Part shown: piece after piece, positions 29,905-38,884 of the stretch | Numbering within the stretch: the stretch's first letter is position 1 | Layout of the letters: each line of letters opens with the position of its first letter | The notes under the pieces: generated by a model | What the model was told of the DNA's origin: nothing | The model's input: only the letters and a program-made list of their open reading frames with translations | Database searches by the model: none | DNA from: Bacillota bacterium | GTDB lineage: Bacteria; Bacillota; Negativicutes; Sporomusales; CTSoil-080 | Direction of reading: 5' to 3' | Assembly (NCBI GenBank): GCA_017889625.1 | Contig: JAGGAD010000017.1 | Span: 1-64,000 of the forward strand | Length of the DNA stretch: 64,000 nucleotides | Made by a program: the position numbers and the translations under genes

Positions 29905-31749
29905 TTACTTCTTCGGAACTTCCGGTACCAATAAATAACTATCGTAGATGCCACCGGTGTAAAAAATATGCTTGCCTTTATTGCGGGTTGGCGGCGATTG
30001 TACCAAATCAGCAATATTCGCCACCTGCTCGGCCTGGCCGCCAAGCGTCTGGATTGGCGGTTTTGCTTTAGGATCAAAAGTAAAGCAGGTTGTCGGCACT
30101 TCAATTTTAGCCTTACCGAATGGAATCCGCTCATCAGACGGTTTGTAAGCGCCCACCGTCAACCTAAGTGACTCACCTTTATGATAGATCATTCCCATCG
30201 GCCATATACCAATCTCAACCGGAACGATTTCCCCCGCGTTCAGTTTGAGCTCCCGAACCGCTTTGAGGTACGGCTCCGCTTCGGTAGACTTTTCTTCATC
30301 AAGTTCCCGGTGAGAAACCCTCAGCTGCCCAGTGGCGGCAACCGCTAATCCGGTATGGGGATCGACTAGCGGCTGTTTCTCTACATCGAGTTTTTCTACC
30401 GTTACGGCAAGCTCCATATCGTCCGCACCTTGAGCCTGAACCCACAAATGCAATTTCATATAACCAGTAAGTTCGGTATCCTTATCAAAGGTCACTAGAT
30501 AGGTCTTTTTATTTTGGACGGCATTGACGTCATATTCATTGGTTTCGATCTTGGCTGCGGGCGTAAGCGACAAGGTATGGGTCCCAGCCTGCAAATATAG
30601 TTTTTTATAAATCGTCCGGGCTAACGGAAATTCGCTTTCCACCCGGTTCACAGTATCCTTGCCGCCCGGATCAAGTACCGACAGCCGTACCCGCGGCGTG
30701 GCCTCCCAATCATTATCTTCGCCTTTAAGATAACGATCAAAGAATTTTGTCAAGTCGGCAACATTTTCTTTTTGATAATAATCTGGCCATTCGTTGCTAT
30801 TATGAACCCGGAGCCACTTCTTGGGCGATGAAATCTGCCGGTAACCGGCAAAGGTGCCGTGGGTGTGGGCCGGATTGGTGTAGCTGGCCACAACATACGC
30901 CGGTATGGTAATCTGTTCCAGTTTGGCCCGTTTATCTTCCCAGTAAGTATTCATTAATTGATATTCCACAATCATCCGCGGCTGATTTTCTACTAACCCG
31001 TTACTGGCAAATGTCGCAAAAATCATTTCCGGAAACTCCGGACAGGGAATGCCGCCCCGGTTGCCGCTGTCGCGAAAATGGTCGGAGAATCCCTCCCAAG
31101 GAGCAATTGCCGTTAGATGTGGTGGCTGCGCGGCGGCGATAAACCACTGCGAAACTGTCAGCCAAGAATTTCCTGACATCCCCACGTTTCCATTCGACCA
31201 CACCTGAGCCGCCACCCACTCGATAACGTCATAGCCGTCCTCACTGTCTTGGGTTCCCCAATAGTGGATGTTTCCTGCCGAGCTATAGGCCCCCCGGTTA
31301 TCGGGATTAACAATAGCATAACCTTGATTAACCCAATATGCCGGATCAGGCCCTTCAAACCGTTCCAACTGTGAAGTCGCGGCCAGCGGAATGCCTACCC
31401 GTCCGGGAATATCATCCAGCCACTGTCCGCCGTATTCTTTGCCGTAAGGGCTCCAGGTCATAATAACCGGATACTTTCCCGCTCCAACCGGGCGAAATAT
31501 ATCGGCGTAAATGATCGTCCCATCCCGAAGCGGGATGGCGGCATCGCGTTCAAGCATAATATCGCAAGGCAGCGGCAAAGCCCCCTCCCGTCTAACACTG
31601 CCCGCCTTTAACATTATTTTCTCCGGTTTAAAGCCTGTATACCGCACTCGCGGCGCATCCAACGGCAACACTTGGCGATAATAAACCGGAAACGTCGTCC
31701 CATCATACATTTTTGTCGCAATTACCTTTTGTTCACAAGTTTTACTCAT
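29905..31749 (-). CDS. CocE/NonD-family hydrolase (X-Pro dipeptidyl-peptidase S15 fold)
   Basis: This 614-residue alpha/beta hydrolase has an N-terminal catalytic domain with the nucleophile in GMSGNSWL, the Asp-region VNPDNRGAYSSAG and W-S-P-Y-G-K near residue 105, and a C-terminal jelly-roll domain (from about residue 400) as in cocaine esterase and glutaryl acylases. It hydrolyses ester or amide bonds; the substrate is unknown. No signal peptide, so cytoplasmic. GAGGG precedes ATG. The nitroreductase upstream is on the same strand 110 bases away. Confidence 0.9.
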   Translation of the reverse strand: MSKTCEQKVIATKMYDGTTFPVYYRQVLPLDAPRVRYTGFKPEKIMLKAGSVRREGALPLPCDIMLERDAAIPLRDGTIIYADIFRPVGAGKYPVIMTWSPYGKEYGGQWLDDIPGRVGIPLAATSQLERFEGPDPAYWVNQGYAIVNPDNRGAYSSAGNIHYWGTQDSEDGYDVIEWVAAQVWSNGNVGMSGNSWLTVSQWFIAAAQPPHLTAIAPWEGFSDHFRDSGNRGGIPCPEFPEMIFATFASNGLVENQPRMIVEYQLMNTYWEDKRAKLEQITIPAYVVASYTNPAHTHGTFAGYRQISSPKKWLRVHNSNEWPDYYQKENVADLTKFFDRYLKGEDNDWEATPRVRLSVLDPGGKDTVNRVESEFPLARTIYKKLYLQAGTHTLSLTPAAKIETNEYDVNAVQNKKTYLVTFDKDTELTGYMKLHLWVQAQGADDMELAVTVEKLDVEKQPLVDPHTGLAVAATGQLRVSHRELDEEKSTEAEPYLKAVRELKLNAGEIVPVEIGIWPMGMIYHKGESLRLTVGAYKPSDERIPFGKAKIEVPTTCFTFDPKAKPPIQTLGGQAEQVANIADLVQSPPTRNKGKHIFYTGGIYDSYLLVPEVPKK

Positions 31750-31858
31750 ATCGTCTCACCCTCAATAACAAATTTGTTTTGTCAATTCCAGCTAACTTTG
31801 GCTGCTATTAGCAAAAAATGTATAACTCGCTTGCCCTTTAGAACAACACCGTATATGC

Positions 31859-32428
31859 CTAATTTAAAATGATATCTTCCAGACGACGTTTGGGTACGTG
31901 GTGGATTTGGTTATCATCGCGCCAATATTTAATATCTCCCGCCAGCGGTATTTCTTCAATGACAATCTGCTCTTTCGGCTTGCCGATAGCAATAGCGAGC
32001 AAGATTTCCTGGTGGTCCGGGATATTTAGCACTTCTTTTAATTTTGATCTTTGAATACTGCCAAACATGCAGCCGCCAAGGCCCATTTCAACCGCCCCCA
32101 ACAGAATGGTTTGCGCCGCAATCCCACAGTCAAACGGGCTGCTCATTTTATATTCTTCGTCTTGAACAATTACAATGTAGGCGGCTGGACGCTCCCCGGC
32201 CACCGGGCCTGGCCACGCTTTGAAATATCCGGCCCAGGCCAGTGTCGGAAAGACCTGGCTATTAAGTTCTGGTTCACAGGCCAGATAATACTTCAACGCC
32301 TGCCAGTTTGCTCCCGAAGGTGTCAGGCGGGCATAATCAATTAATTTTAGCAAGTCCTGCCTGGCTATCTTCTCATGTTCATAAAACCGGCGATAGCTTC
32401 GATTTTTCTTAACTATGTCATGAAACAT
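31859..32428 (-). CDS. nitroreductase-family flavoprotein
   Basis: About 189 residues. KKNRSYRRFYE at the N terminus, LTPSGANWQALKYY and GIAAQTILLGAVEMGLGGCMFGS are the FMN-binding segments of the nitroreductase family, and the C-terminal LAIAIGKPKEQ is typical. It would transfer electrons from NAD(P)H to an unknown acceptor. The ATG at 32428 with AGGAG 10 bases upstream is preferred over the longer frame. Confidence 0.9.
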   Translation of the reverse strand: MFHDIVKKNRSYRRFYEHEKIARQDLLKLIDYARLTPSGANWQALKYYLACEPELNSQVFPTLAWAGYFKAWPGPVAGERPAAYIVIVQDEEYKMSSPFDCGIAAQTILLGAVEMGLGGCMFGSIQRSKLKEVLNIPDHQEILLAIAIGKPKEQIVIEEIPLAGDIKYWRDDNQIHHVPKRRLEDIILN

Positions 32429-32834
32429 CTTATCAGCGCTCCTTTTTTCCCCAGACTGATTTGTTTTATATTTTGTCATTACCGCAGTAGAAATTTGGTA
32501 TGTAATGGTGATGATTCTTATACGCTAGTCAAGATTATTATATCATTTTCCCTAATAGTTCCTATTATTATCTTTACTATTTGATTTGTTGTTCACTTCC
32601 CGTGAGCAGTTAGTAAAATCAATCGTTTGCTTCCCAGCTTTAGGCTAAATTTTATTTTTTCTTATTGTTTTTTATAAACTTTTTTGAAAATTTAAAAGGT
32701 TTTAATTTTTTCCCACCGAATGAATTTTATGGTAGTTATAAAATTTTCTAATTAGGAAGGGTGAGTCTTAAATTTTAAAAAAATAAAAATAATAGAAAAA
32801 TCAATGTTAAATTTTCGAAAAGGAAGGGATTATT
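32429..32834. other. AT-rich divergent promoter region
   Basis: About 400 bases between the minus-strand nitroreductase gene and the plus-strand secreted-protein genes. It must hold both promoters, but AT-richness prevents choosing among many TATAAT-like sites. No gene or hairpin of note. Confidence 0.5.
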
Positions 32835-33443
32835 TTGAAAAAAACACTAACGATTGCATTTTTCCTTATTTTAATGATGTTAGGACAATCCATTGCATTA
32901 GCAAATATTTTTGATCCGGAACCCGACCAACCCGCTAAACCCGAAGATCCTCGTCCAATTGTCGCTTTATTGTTTGTAAATAACGCCAAGACCACTTATG
33001 ACAATGATTTAACCGATAAAATCATGACTAACTTTGACAATTTGTTAAAATCCAAATATATCGTAGTTCCGGGTACCAAATACGTAGAGCTTTTAAGCAA
33101 ACAAGGAATTGTTGACATTACAACCGCCGAACGTACAGATATTGTCGATGCTTTTAGAGGTGAAAATGTTGACTACGTCCTATATTGCGAACTTCAACCT
33201 TTCGTTAGAAAAGAAAAAATTACTTTCTTCACGCAAGGCATTAATATGACCGCCATAATTCCAATTAAAATTATTAGTCTTAAAAGCGGCAAATACTTAT
33301 ACAACGGCAAATTTACCGAATTCGCATCTGACTCCACTATGATTGGCAGCGTAGGCAATAAATCGGTTTCTCTTAAAGCCCTTGATAAAACTATTGAACA
33401 AATGAATTCCATTATAGCTGCTCGTTTACCTGAAACCAAATAA
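32835..33443 (+). CDS. secreted protein of unknown family, paralogue 1
   Basis: A 202-residue protein with a signal peptide (hydrophobic residues 5-23, ending SIALA) and no lipobox. The start is TTG with AGGAAGGGA 5 bases upstream. The mature part shares with its neighbour the order (V/I)DY, LQPF, RKEK, a phenylalanine-rich strand, then MTA and a GKYLYNGKF/GKCLFSKTF strand. No known family is recognised. Expected in the periplasm of a diderm cell. Confidence 0.8.
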   Translation: MKKTLTIAFFLILMMLGQSIALANIFDPEPDQPAKPEDPRPIVALLFVNNAKTTYDNDLTDKIMTNFDNLLKSKYIVVPGTKYVELLSKQGIVDITTAERTDIVDAFRGENVDYVLYCELQPFVRKEKITFFTQGINMTAIIPIKIISLKSGKYLYNGKFTEFASDSTMIGSVGNKSVSLKALDKTIEQMNSIIAARLPETK

Positions 33444-33464
33444 TTGGAAAGAGTTGAACGTTCA

Positions 33465-34100
33465 ATGCGTTTTGTACTTTTACTATTACTGCTAATAGTA
33501 ATTGCGGCCTTTCTGCCGCAATTCGGTTTTGCTCAAGAAAGACAGAAAGCCAGCATTGCTATTGTTTATAATAACAATAGTAACTCCGCTTTTAACTCCG
33601 CAATAGATGAGCATGTGATGAACTTCTTTCACAAAAAAGTAGACGGGATATATAACTTAGTCTCCGGCGACAACTACAAGAAAAACTTGTTTAATAACGG
33701 CACGTTTCCTTCACCTAGTGTCATTGTTGATGCTGTCCAAAACGACAATATCGACTACATCATCTATCTCCAACTTCAGCCATTTCAGCGCAAGGAAAAG
33801 GTCGCCATTTTCCGCTATGGCAAAGACATGACGGTTACGGCCATTCTTAATATATACAACGGGAATACCGGAAAATGCTTATTCAGCAAAACCTTTTCGG
33901 CCAACGCCGCCGATGACAAATCACAAGTTTTCCTTGAGGATAGTATAACTTCCTGGATAACCATTCGGAGCAAGAATCTTGGTTTGGAATCAGTTGATAA
34001 AGTCTTATACCAAGCTGGTGAATATATCTCCGTTAATTTACCACTTGATCCTTTACCCCATAAGGCAATTAAACAAGCTCCAGTTGAATCAAATATCTGA
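33465..34100 (+). CDS. secreted protein of unknown family, paralogue 2
   Basis: About 211 residues with a signal peptide (MRFVLLLLLLIVIAAFLPQFGFA). ATG at 33465 is chosen because it starts the signal sequence directly; an in-frame TTG at 33444, which abuts the stop of paralogue 1, is less likely. The core contains IDYIIYLQLQPFQRKEK and FRYGKDMT, matching the first gene. The two are adjacent, so a tandem duplication and a joint periplasmic role are likely. Function unknown. Confidence 0.78.
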   Translation: MRFVLLLLLLIVIAAFLPQFGFAQERQKASIAIVYNNNSNSAFNSAIDEHVMNFFHKKVDGIYNLVSGDNYKKNLFNNGTFPSPSVIVDAVQNDNIDYIIYLQLQPFQRKEKVAIFRYGKDMTVTAILNIYNGNTGKCLFSKTFSANAADDKSQVFLEDSITSWITIRSKNLGLESVDKVLYQAGEYISVNLPLDPLPHKAIKQAPVESNI

Positions 34101-34103
34101 CCT

Positions 34104-34131
34104 CACCCCAGCCTAAAAGAAGGGCTGGGGG
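34104..34131 (+). terminator. terminator after the secreted paralogues
   Basis: CCCCAGCC pairs with GGCTGGGG around a 9-base loop, followed by TTATTGTTTT on the plus strand. Confidence 0.85.
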
Positions 34132-34197
34132 TTATTGTTTTGGCTTATTGCCTTTACAGTATACCACCCGTCCTTGAGCGTAAAATGAAAGAAGTTA

Positions 34198-34242
34198 CAA
34201 AGGCACAGGAAGTGGGAAAGTCCCGTTTTTCCTGTGCCTTTG
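34198..34242 (-). terminator. terminator after TolC gene
   Basis: AAAGGCACAGGAA and TTCCTGTGCCTTT form a 13-base stem between the convergent transcripts, about 40 bases past the TolC stop; it may act in both directions. Confidence 0.75.
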
Positions 34243-34279
34243 TGATTATGAGGTTTTTAACATTATTCCGGTTTATAAG

Positions 34280-35578
34280 TCAATCTTTTATTTCAGCAGT
34301 TTTCCCAATAGCTTTTTCCAGTTCGGCTTTACTTACATTATAGTCATAAAGCGACTGAATATAATTGCTTCTAGCTAGTGTAAAAGCCACCTGGGCGTCC
34401 ATTACGTCTAGGTTAGTACCCAGATTAACGCCATAACGAGCTTGAGCCAGGGAGAAATCTTCTTTGGCTTTAGCAACAGCCGCCTTAGTTGCTAATATAT
34501 TACTTTCGGCCCGCTGCATATCAAGGTAGGCATTTTGGACACTAAGTTCTACAATATTATGTATATTGTTAGCTTGATGCCTGGTCTGATCCAACAGGTT
34601 TTCCGCGGATTTTACGCCTGACTTTGTTATATTTCCGTCAAACACATTTATATTCGCCGTCACCCCAACCATCCATTGTTTAGTGTCAAACCGATCAATT
34701 TTAGTATCATATGTTCCATATAAAGCATTAAAAGACACATTTAATTTTTTATTGGCTTCAGCGGTTTTAATACTAAGTTCCGCTTGTTTAACTGCTTTTT
34801 GCGACGCTAATTCATCCGGCCGGTGCGTAAAAGCATAGGCCATACAAGCGTCTAGCTTGTAATCATTTGGTTCATACGTCAGACTATCCTTAATTCCCGT
34901 ATTGTTTTGGATAGGCAGCCCTATTACTTGATTAAAAGCCGAGACGGCCTTTTTAGTGTTATTTTCTGCTGTTATCAAAGCTTGCTTGGCATTAGCCAGT
35001 TCTACTTCCGACCGCAGCATATCCGCTTTGGTCGCTGTACCTACTGCGTACTGGGTTTCTACATTTTTTAAGTGCTCAGCAAGCTGTTTTACCGCTTCTT
35101 CCCTAACCATCTGAAAGCTTTGACAGGCTAAAATATCGTAGTAATCTTTCGTGGTTTGGAATTTTATATCTTGCTTAGTATTTTCTAAGTCGAGCTCACT
35201 AATTTGTGTGCCCAGTTCCGCTTTTTTAATTGTACTTTCAATCCGGCCACCGGTATAAATGGGCATCGCTGCCGATACCGAGTTCATAAAATATTTTGTG
35301 GGCAGATCATATAGGTAAAAAACATTCCAGTACTTGCCACCAACTTCCGAAGATGTATGCGACAAATTCACCGACATATTTTTTTCGCCTTTGGCTTTAG
35401 CAAAATTCCATTTTGCGGCTTCTACACCACTGGCAGCCGCTTGGATTTGCTCATTATTGTTTAGCGCAAGGTTAATACTTTCGTCTAATGTCAATGTATC
35501 CTCGGCAAAGGCCGGGAATGCTACTGTCATAAAAGAAAGCAGCATAAACGCAGTAAGGTAGGTTTTCTTTTTTTTCAT
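34280..35578 (-). CDS. TolC-family outer-membrane efflux protein
   Basis: About 432 residues with a signal peptide (MKKKKTYLTAFMLLSFMTVAFPAFA) and two repeats of the outer-membrane efflux domain, rich in long amphipathic helices (LNNNEQIQAAASGVEAAKW and ARYGVNLGTNLDVMDAQVAF). It forms the outer-membrane channel of a tripartite pump. The ATG at 35578 follows GGAGG. It is last in an operon behind an ABC-2 permease and an HlyD adaptor, all minus strand. Confidence 0.92.
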   Translation of the reverse strand: MKKKKTYLTAFMLLSFMTVAFPAFAEDTLTLDESINLALNNNEQIQAAASGVEAAKWNFAKAKGEKNMSVNLSHTSSEVGGKYWNVFYLYDLPTKYFMNSVSAAMPIYTGGRIESTIKKAELGTQISELDLENTKQDIKFQTTKDYYDILACQSFQMVREEAVKQLAEHLKNVETQYAVGTATKADMLRSEVELANAKQALITAENNTKKAVSAFNQVIGLPIQNNTGIKDSLTYEPNDYKLDACMAYAFTHRPDELASQKAVKQAELSIKTAEANKKLNVSFNALYGTYDTKIDRFDTKQWMVGVTANINVFDGNITKSGVKSAENLLDQTRHQANNIHNIVELSVQNAYLDMQRAESNILATKAAVAKAKEDFSLAQARYGVNLGTNLDVMDAQVAFTLARSNYIQSLYDYNVSKAELEKAIGKTAEIKD

Positions 35579-35635
35579 AAATTCCTCCAGGTTATATCCT
35601 TCTATATTATCCAAAATTATACATCGAGCGAAACA

Positions 35636-36784
35636 TCAAGCATTCTGCAGCAGTTTCCTGCGTTCGCGATAAAAGAACAGACAAACAAGCCCCGCTAGAA
35701 TTCCCGTGTATATGACTAAACCACCAAATTCCTGGCCGACATCCATAAAAGAAGCCCCGCGCAAAATAATATCTCTGGTGAAATGGTACATCCAAGTAAG
35801 CGGAAATACATGGCTTATAATTTTTATCCATTCCGGCAGAAGTGCAACCGGCTCAGTATATCCGCCAAGAATAAACCCGCCTGGCAAAAATAAAATCATT
35901 TTGCTGATAGCCACCCCCGGATTGGCAGCTCCCCAGCCAAAGAGTATACATATAAAGCTGAGCGAAAGTACATACAGTACAACCGCAAATAGGAAGGTAA
36001 AAACATTTCCGATAAACATTAGATCACCTACTACCCGCAATATCCCCAGGCCAACAAAAAGGCCAGTTAAAAGGCAACCGCAGTAAGGCAATGCTCTAGC
36101 CATAAGCGCAAACGGATTCCCCGCCAGCAGCTGATCTTCCCATTTATGTACAAGCCGCAATCGAGCTATCATGCCAATAAAGGCAAATACAAAAAACATT
36201 GAAGAAAAGAAGAACAAAAAACCTATTATCATGGTATTACTCGAAGAGCCATTCGGATTAAACAGCAGCCGCTCATTAATTGAAATATTTCCGATAACCG
36301 CTGCCGTCTGCTCTGAGTTTAAACCTTGTGACGCAATCTCAGGAGCAGCAATAATATTATTTTCGATAGCGACAATTGTATTTAGCGCCCCTTTAACATC
36401 ACCGGTTTGCGCACTGCTTGTATTGTCATAAAAAACCCCGATGCTATTCTCTGATTTATCATAACGCTTCTTTTCAAAGCCATTCGGAATATACACAACC
36501 CCAAGATACTTATCTTGATATAACAGTGTTTTCGGATCTGTAGGCACATTGATTATAGCTTCAACTTTAATATAGGGCGATGCATTCATTTTTCCGATAA
36601 ACTCGTGGCTAAATTTTGAGTTATCTAAATCAATAACCGCAATTTTACCATCTTTAATATAATTATTCGAAAGTATTACGGAAAACAGCAGCGTAACAAC
36701 AATGGCAATCATTAATGATACTTTATGATACGGCATGCCTTGGCCAGAGAAGAAATACGTGAGCTCATCTTTTAAGAATCGCAT
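35636..36784 (-). CDS. ABC-2-type transporter permease (YhhJ/YhiI-like efflux)
   Basis: This 382-residue protein has one N-terminal helix (about 25-40), a large extracytoplasmic domain (40-190) and five or six C-terminal helices, the layout of ABC-2 permeases that export drugs or polymers. No ATP-binding subunit is encoded beside it, so the ATPase must be elsewhere. GAGGTG precedes ATG. It overlaps the end of the HlyD gene by 20 bases. Confidence 0.85.
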   Translation of the reverse strand: MRFLKDELTYFFSGQGMPYHKVSLMIAIVVTLLFSVILSNNYIKDGKIAVIDLDNSKFSHEFIGKMNASPYIKVEAIINVPTDPKTLLYQDKYLGVVYIPNGFEKKRYDKSENSIGVFYDNTSSAQTGDVKGALNTIVAIENNIIAAPEIASQGLNSEQTAAVIGNISINERLLFNPNGSSSNTMIIGFLFFFSSMFFVFAFIGMIARLRLVHKWEDQLLAGNPFALMARALPYCGCLLTGLFVGLGILRVVGDLMFIGNVFTFLFAVVLYVLSLSFICILFGWGAANPGVAISKMILFLPGGFILGGYTEPVALLPEWIKIISHVFPLTWMYHFTRDIILRGASFMDVGQEFGGLVIYTGILAGLVCLFFYRERRKLLQNA

Positions 36785-37901
36785 CTTTTTTCACCTCAAT
36801 TGTCATTCCCGGCAGTAAATCTTCGCTTGGCTCTACATAGATCCGAATTTGAAATGCAGCAAGATCAGCTTGTCCTTTTTCGCGACTCATTTTTAAATCG
36901 GCAAATCCAGGTGCAGCGGTAATAAAACGAATAGTCCCTTTTACCTCCTTAGTATTTGCTACAACCCCGCCAACAATTTGATTTCCCACTTGCAGTTTTG
37001 AAGCAACAAGTTCGTCTACATAGATATCATAATATTGCCTTTTAGTTTCAAGCAGAATAACCGGCGAATTCGGAGCTACCATTTCGCCTTCCCTAGCAAT
37101 AATCTGAAGCACTTTACCATCTTCCGGCGCCCTTAGCGTCAAGCGATCTTTTTTAACCTGTAATTCCTTAAGTTGCACCAACAAATTCTGTTTTTGCTGC
37201 ATAAGGTCCTGAACACTATACTGATTGTTGGCGATTGTTTGACGCTGCTGGTCAATTTCCGGAAGATAAACATTGCTGGCATCACCACTGGCTAAAACCT
37301 GACTTTTCGCCCCAGCATTGCTGCCCGCAAGCATTTTATCAAGGAGGCTTTGCTGCTGACTTACGTTAGCACTGGCCACATCAAGTGCGGCTTGAGCACT
37401 ATCGAGTTCTGACGGAGATACGGCACCGGAATCAGCTAACGCCTTTTTACGATTATAGTTTAGCTGCTGATTATCATAGGTAGCTTTAGCCGCATCAAGT
37501 GCAGCTTTTTGCTGTTCAATTTGCCGATAGGTTTTCTCCTCAGCTGTTGAGGTTTTAGCATAATCGATAGCAATACTACCACTCATTTGACCTATCTTAG
37601 CATCCATTTGGTTAATTTGGGTCTGTAGACGTTGTATTGACAAATCCACGTCGGTACTATCAAGCACCATCAGGATATCACCTTTTTTTACTTCTTGGGA
37701 TTCCTGAACCTGTTTAGTAACTAACCGCCCTCCTACATTTTCAAAGGCAAGCTTCACTTGTTCCGCTGTCAAAATCCCTTCTTTTTTCTCAATGGCCAGT
37801 GCCACCGCATCGTGACCTCTTAAAACCAGTAGCATCCCACCAATAAAAAGCAAGACAAAAAATATAAGGCCCACAACTATTGTTTTCTTTTTTAGATCCA
37901 T
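36765..37901 (-). CDS. HlyD-family membrane fusion protein
   Basis: A 378-residue periplasmic adaptor: one N-terminal anchor (IVVGLIFFVLLFIGGMLLVL), a lipoyl-like half motif (GRLVTKQVQESQEVKKGDILMVLD), a long coiled coil with Q/A-rich heptads (about 85-240), the second lipoyl half (LRAPEDGKVLQIIAREGEMV), and a beta-barrel domain. It bridges the inner permease to TolC. GGAGTC lies before ATG. It is first in the hlyD-permease-tolC operon. Confidence 0.92.
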   Translation of the reverse strand: MDLKKKTIVVGLIFFVLLFIGGMLLVLRGHDAVALAIEKKEGILTAEQVKLAFENVGGRLVTKQVQESQEVKKGDILMVLDSTDVDLSIQRLQTQINQMDAKIGQMSGSIAIDYAKTSTAEEKTYRQIEQQKAALDAAKATYDNQQLNYNRKKALADSGAVSPSELDSAQAALDVASANVSQQQSLLDKMLAGSNAGAKSQVLASGDASNVYLPEIDQQRQTIANNQYSVQDLMQQKQNLLVQLKELQVKKDRLTLRAPEDGKVLQIIAREGEMVAPNSPVILLETKRQYYDIYVDELVASKLQVGNQIVGGVVANTKEVKGTIRFITAAPGFADLKMSREKGQADLAAFQIRIYVEPSEDLLPGMTIEVKKDAILKR

Positions 37902-37931
37902 ATTCAGACTCCTATCAAATAAGTTTTTAAG

Positions 37932-38078
37932 CTAATCTAACTTTATTTTTTTCAATAACTGCGCTTCTTTACGATTGGACTTATCCATTAATCTGGCTGT
38001 GTAAGATATGTTCTGATAATATTTCTTACATAAATTTCTTACCATCCCCAGCGAGAGCAACAACTTTTTCTTGATCAC
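37932..38078 (-). CDS. possible small basic ORF upstream of hlyD
   Basis: A GTG-started frame of 48 codons lies directly upstream of hlyD, with AAGGATG about 13 bases ahead. The product is lysine-rich (begins MIKKKLLLSLG, ends LLKKIKLD). It could be a leader peptide or a chance open frame; no family is recognised. Apart from this, the 320 bases between hlyD and the next gene hold only a terminator. Confidence 0.25.
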   Translation of the reverse strand: MIKKKLLLSLGMVRNLCKKYYQNISYTARLMDKSNRKEAQLLKKIKLD

Positions 38079-38160
38079 CGCTGCATCATCATCCTTTTTT
38101 CACTGGCGTCGATTATTAAGCTAGACTAACCTTAATCCCGCTATCTCCAGATACAACTAA

Positions 38161-38198
38161 GGCTTTAGTCATCCTGAATCTTCAGGCTGACTAAAGCC
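38161..38198 (-). terminator. terminator after secreted protein gene
   Basis: GGCTTTAGTC and GACTAAAGCC pair, with an inner CCTGAA/TTCAGG stem, 24 bases past the stop at 38222. Confidence 0.75.
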
Positions 38199-38221
38199 CC
38201 TACAATGCGGATAATTTTAAG

Positions 38222-38665
38222 CTATAGAAAACGAGGTTCCTTACTAAGCAGCTGCTTCGTTTTTTCTATATCTTGTTTGAAATTTTCTGGGGCAATGTTT
38301 AAGGTTTTTGCTACATCGTCCCATTTATTAGTGTTTTTCTTCATTTCAAGTACCTTAGTAATATCACCAACAGCTTGATTTATTTGGTCGTTTTTCTCAC
38401 TTTCCAAAACCGCGGCTGGTTTTACTGGTTCGGTATTTTCCGCCAAATAGCCAGCGGTAATCACATCACCCAAACTATAGCCTTGATCTAATAGATAATA
38501 TACAACACTCTTAGGAATCGAAATGGTTTGGCCTACTGTGCCGATATAAGCATCTGCCTCAGTACACCACTCACTGTAGTTGCCGCTAGCATGACTCACC
38601 GCCGGCACACCACCATTAATTAATAACATCAATGCGAAAATAGCTACAATAATTTTTTCTTTCAT
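38222..38665 (-). CDS. secreted protein of unknown function
   Basis: About 147 residues with a signal peptide (IIVAIFALMLLINGG, cleaved near SHA-SG). A lone cysteine lies at about 33 in SEWCTEAD. The rest is mostly helical, including IPKSVVYYLLDQGYSLGDVITAGYLAE, which looks like a small helical fold. The ATG at 38665 has AGGAG 10 bases upstream. It faces the RHH-TPR gene across four operator-like repeats, so it is a likely target of that regulator. Confidence 0.75.
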   Translation of the reverse strand: MKEKIIVAIFALMLLINGGVPAVSHASGNYSEWCTEADAYIGTVGQTISIPKSVVYYLLDQGYSLGDVITAGYLAENTEPVKPAAVLESEKNDQINQAVGDITKVLEMKKNTNKWDDVAKTLNIAPENFKQDIEKTKQLLSKEPRFL

Positions 38666-38700
38666 AATAAACATACTCCTTTGTATTGTCCTTGTTATAA

Positions 38701-38774
38701 TGTATTACATTTTATCTCTCTATGTATTACATTATAACTTATTGTATTACATTTTTCAAGTACTATATTACATT
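38701..38774. repeat. four phased TGTATTACATT repeats (operator array)
   Basis: TGTATTACATT starts at 38701, 38723 and 38743, and the variant TATATTACATT at 38764. Spacings of 22, 20 and 21 bp put all copies on one helix face. Each contains the palindrome TGTATTACA. The array lies 35-110 bases upstream of the secreted gene and about 110 bases upstream of the RHH-TPR gene. Confidence 0.75.
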
Positions 38775-38846
38775 TTTATTTTTATTAACAGTTTTACTGT
38801 ATCAGCTGTAATAATCTTTAATAATTTTTCAATATTTTGTTTACTA

Positions 38847-38864
38847 TATATTAAATTTAATATA
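38847..38864. promoter_or_regulatory. 18-bp perfect palindrome
   Basis: TATATTAAATTTAATATA is a perfect palindrome 20 bases before the start of the RHH-TPR gene; AT-richness makes chance possible. Confidence 0.35.
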
Positions 38865-38884
38865 TTCTTTATTTATAAAGGAAG

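Noticed and set aside
38701-38774. Repeats considered as a CRISPR array or replication iterons
   Set aside because: Units are only 11 bp with 9-11 bp gaps, and there is no replication or Cas gene nearby; an operator array next to an RHH gene is the simpler reading.
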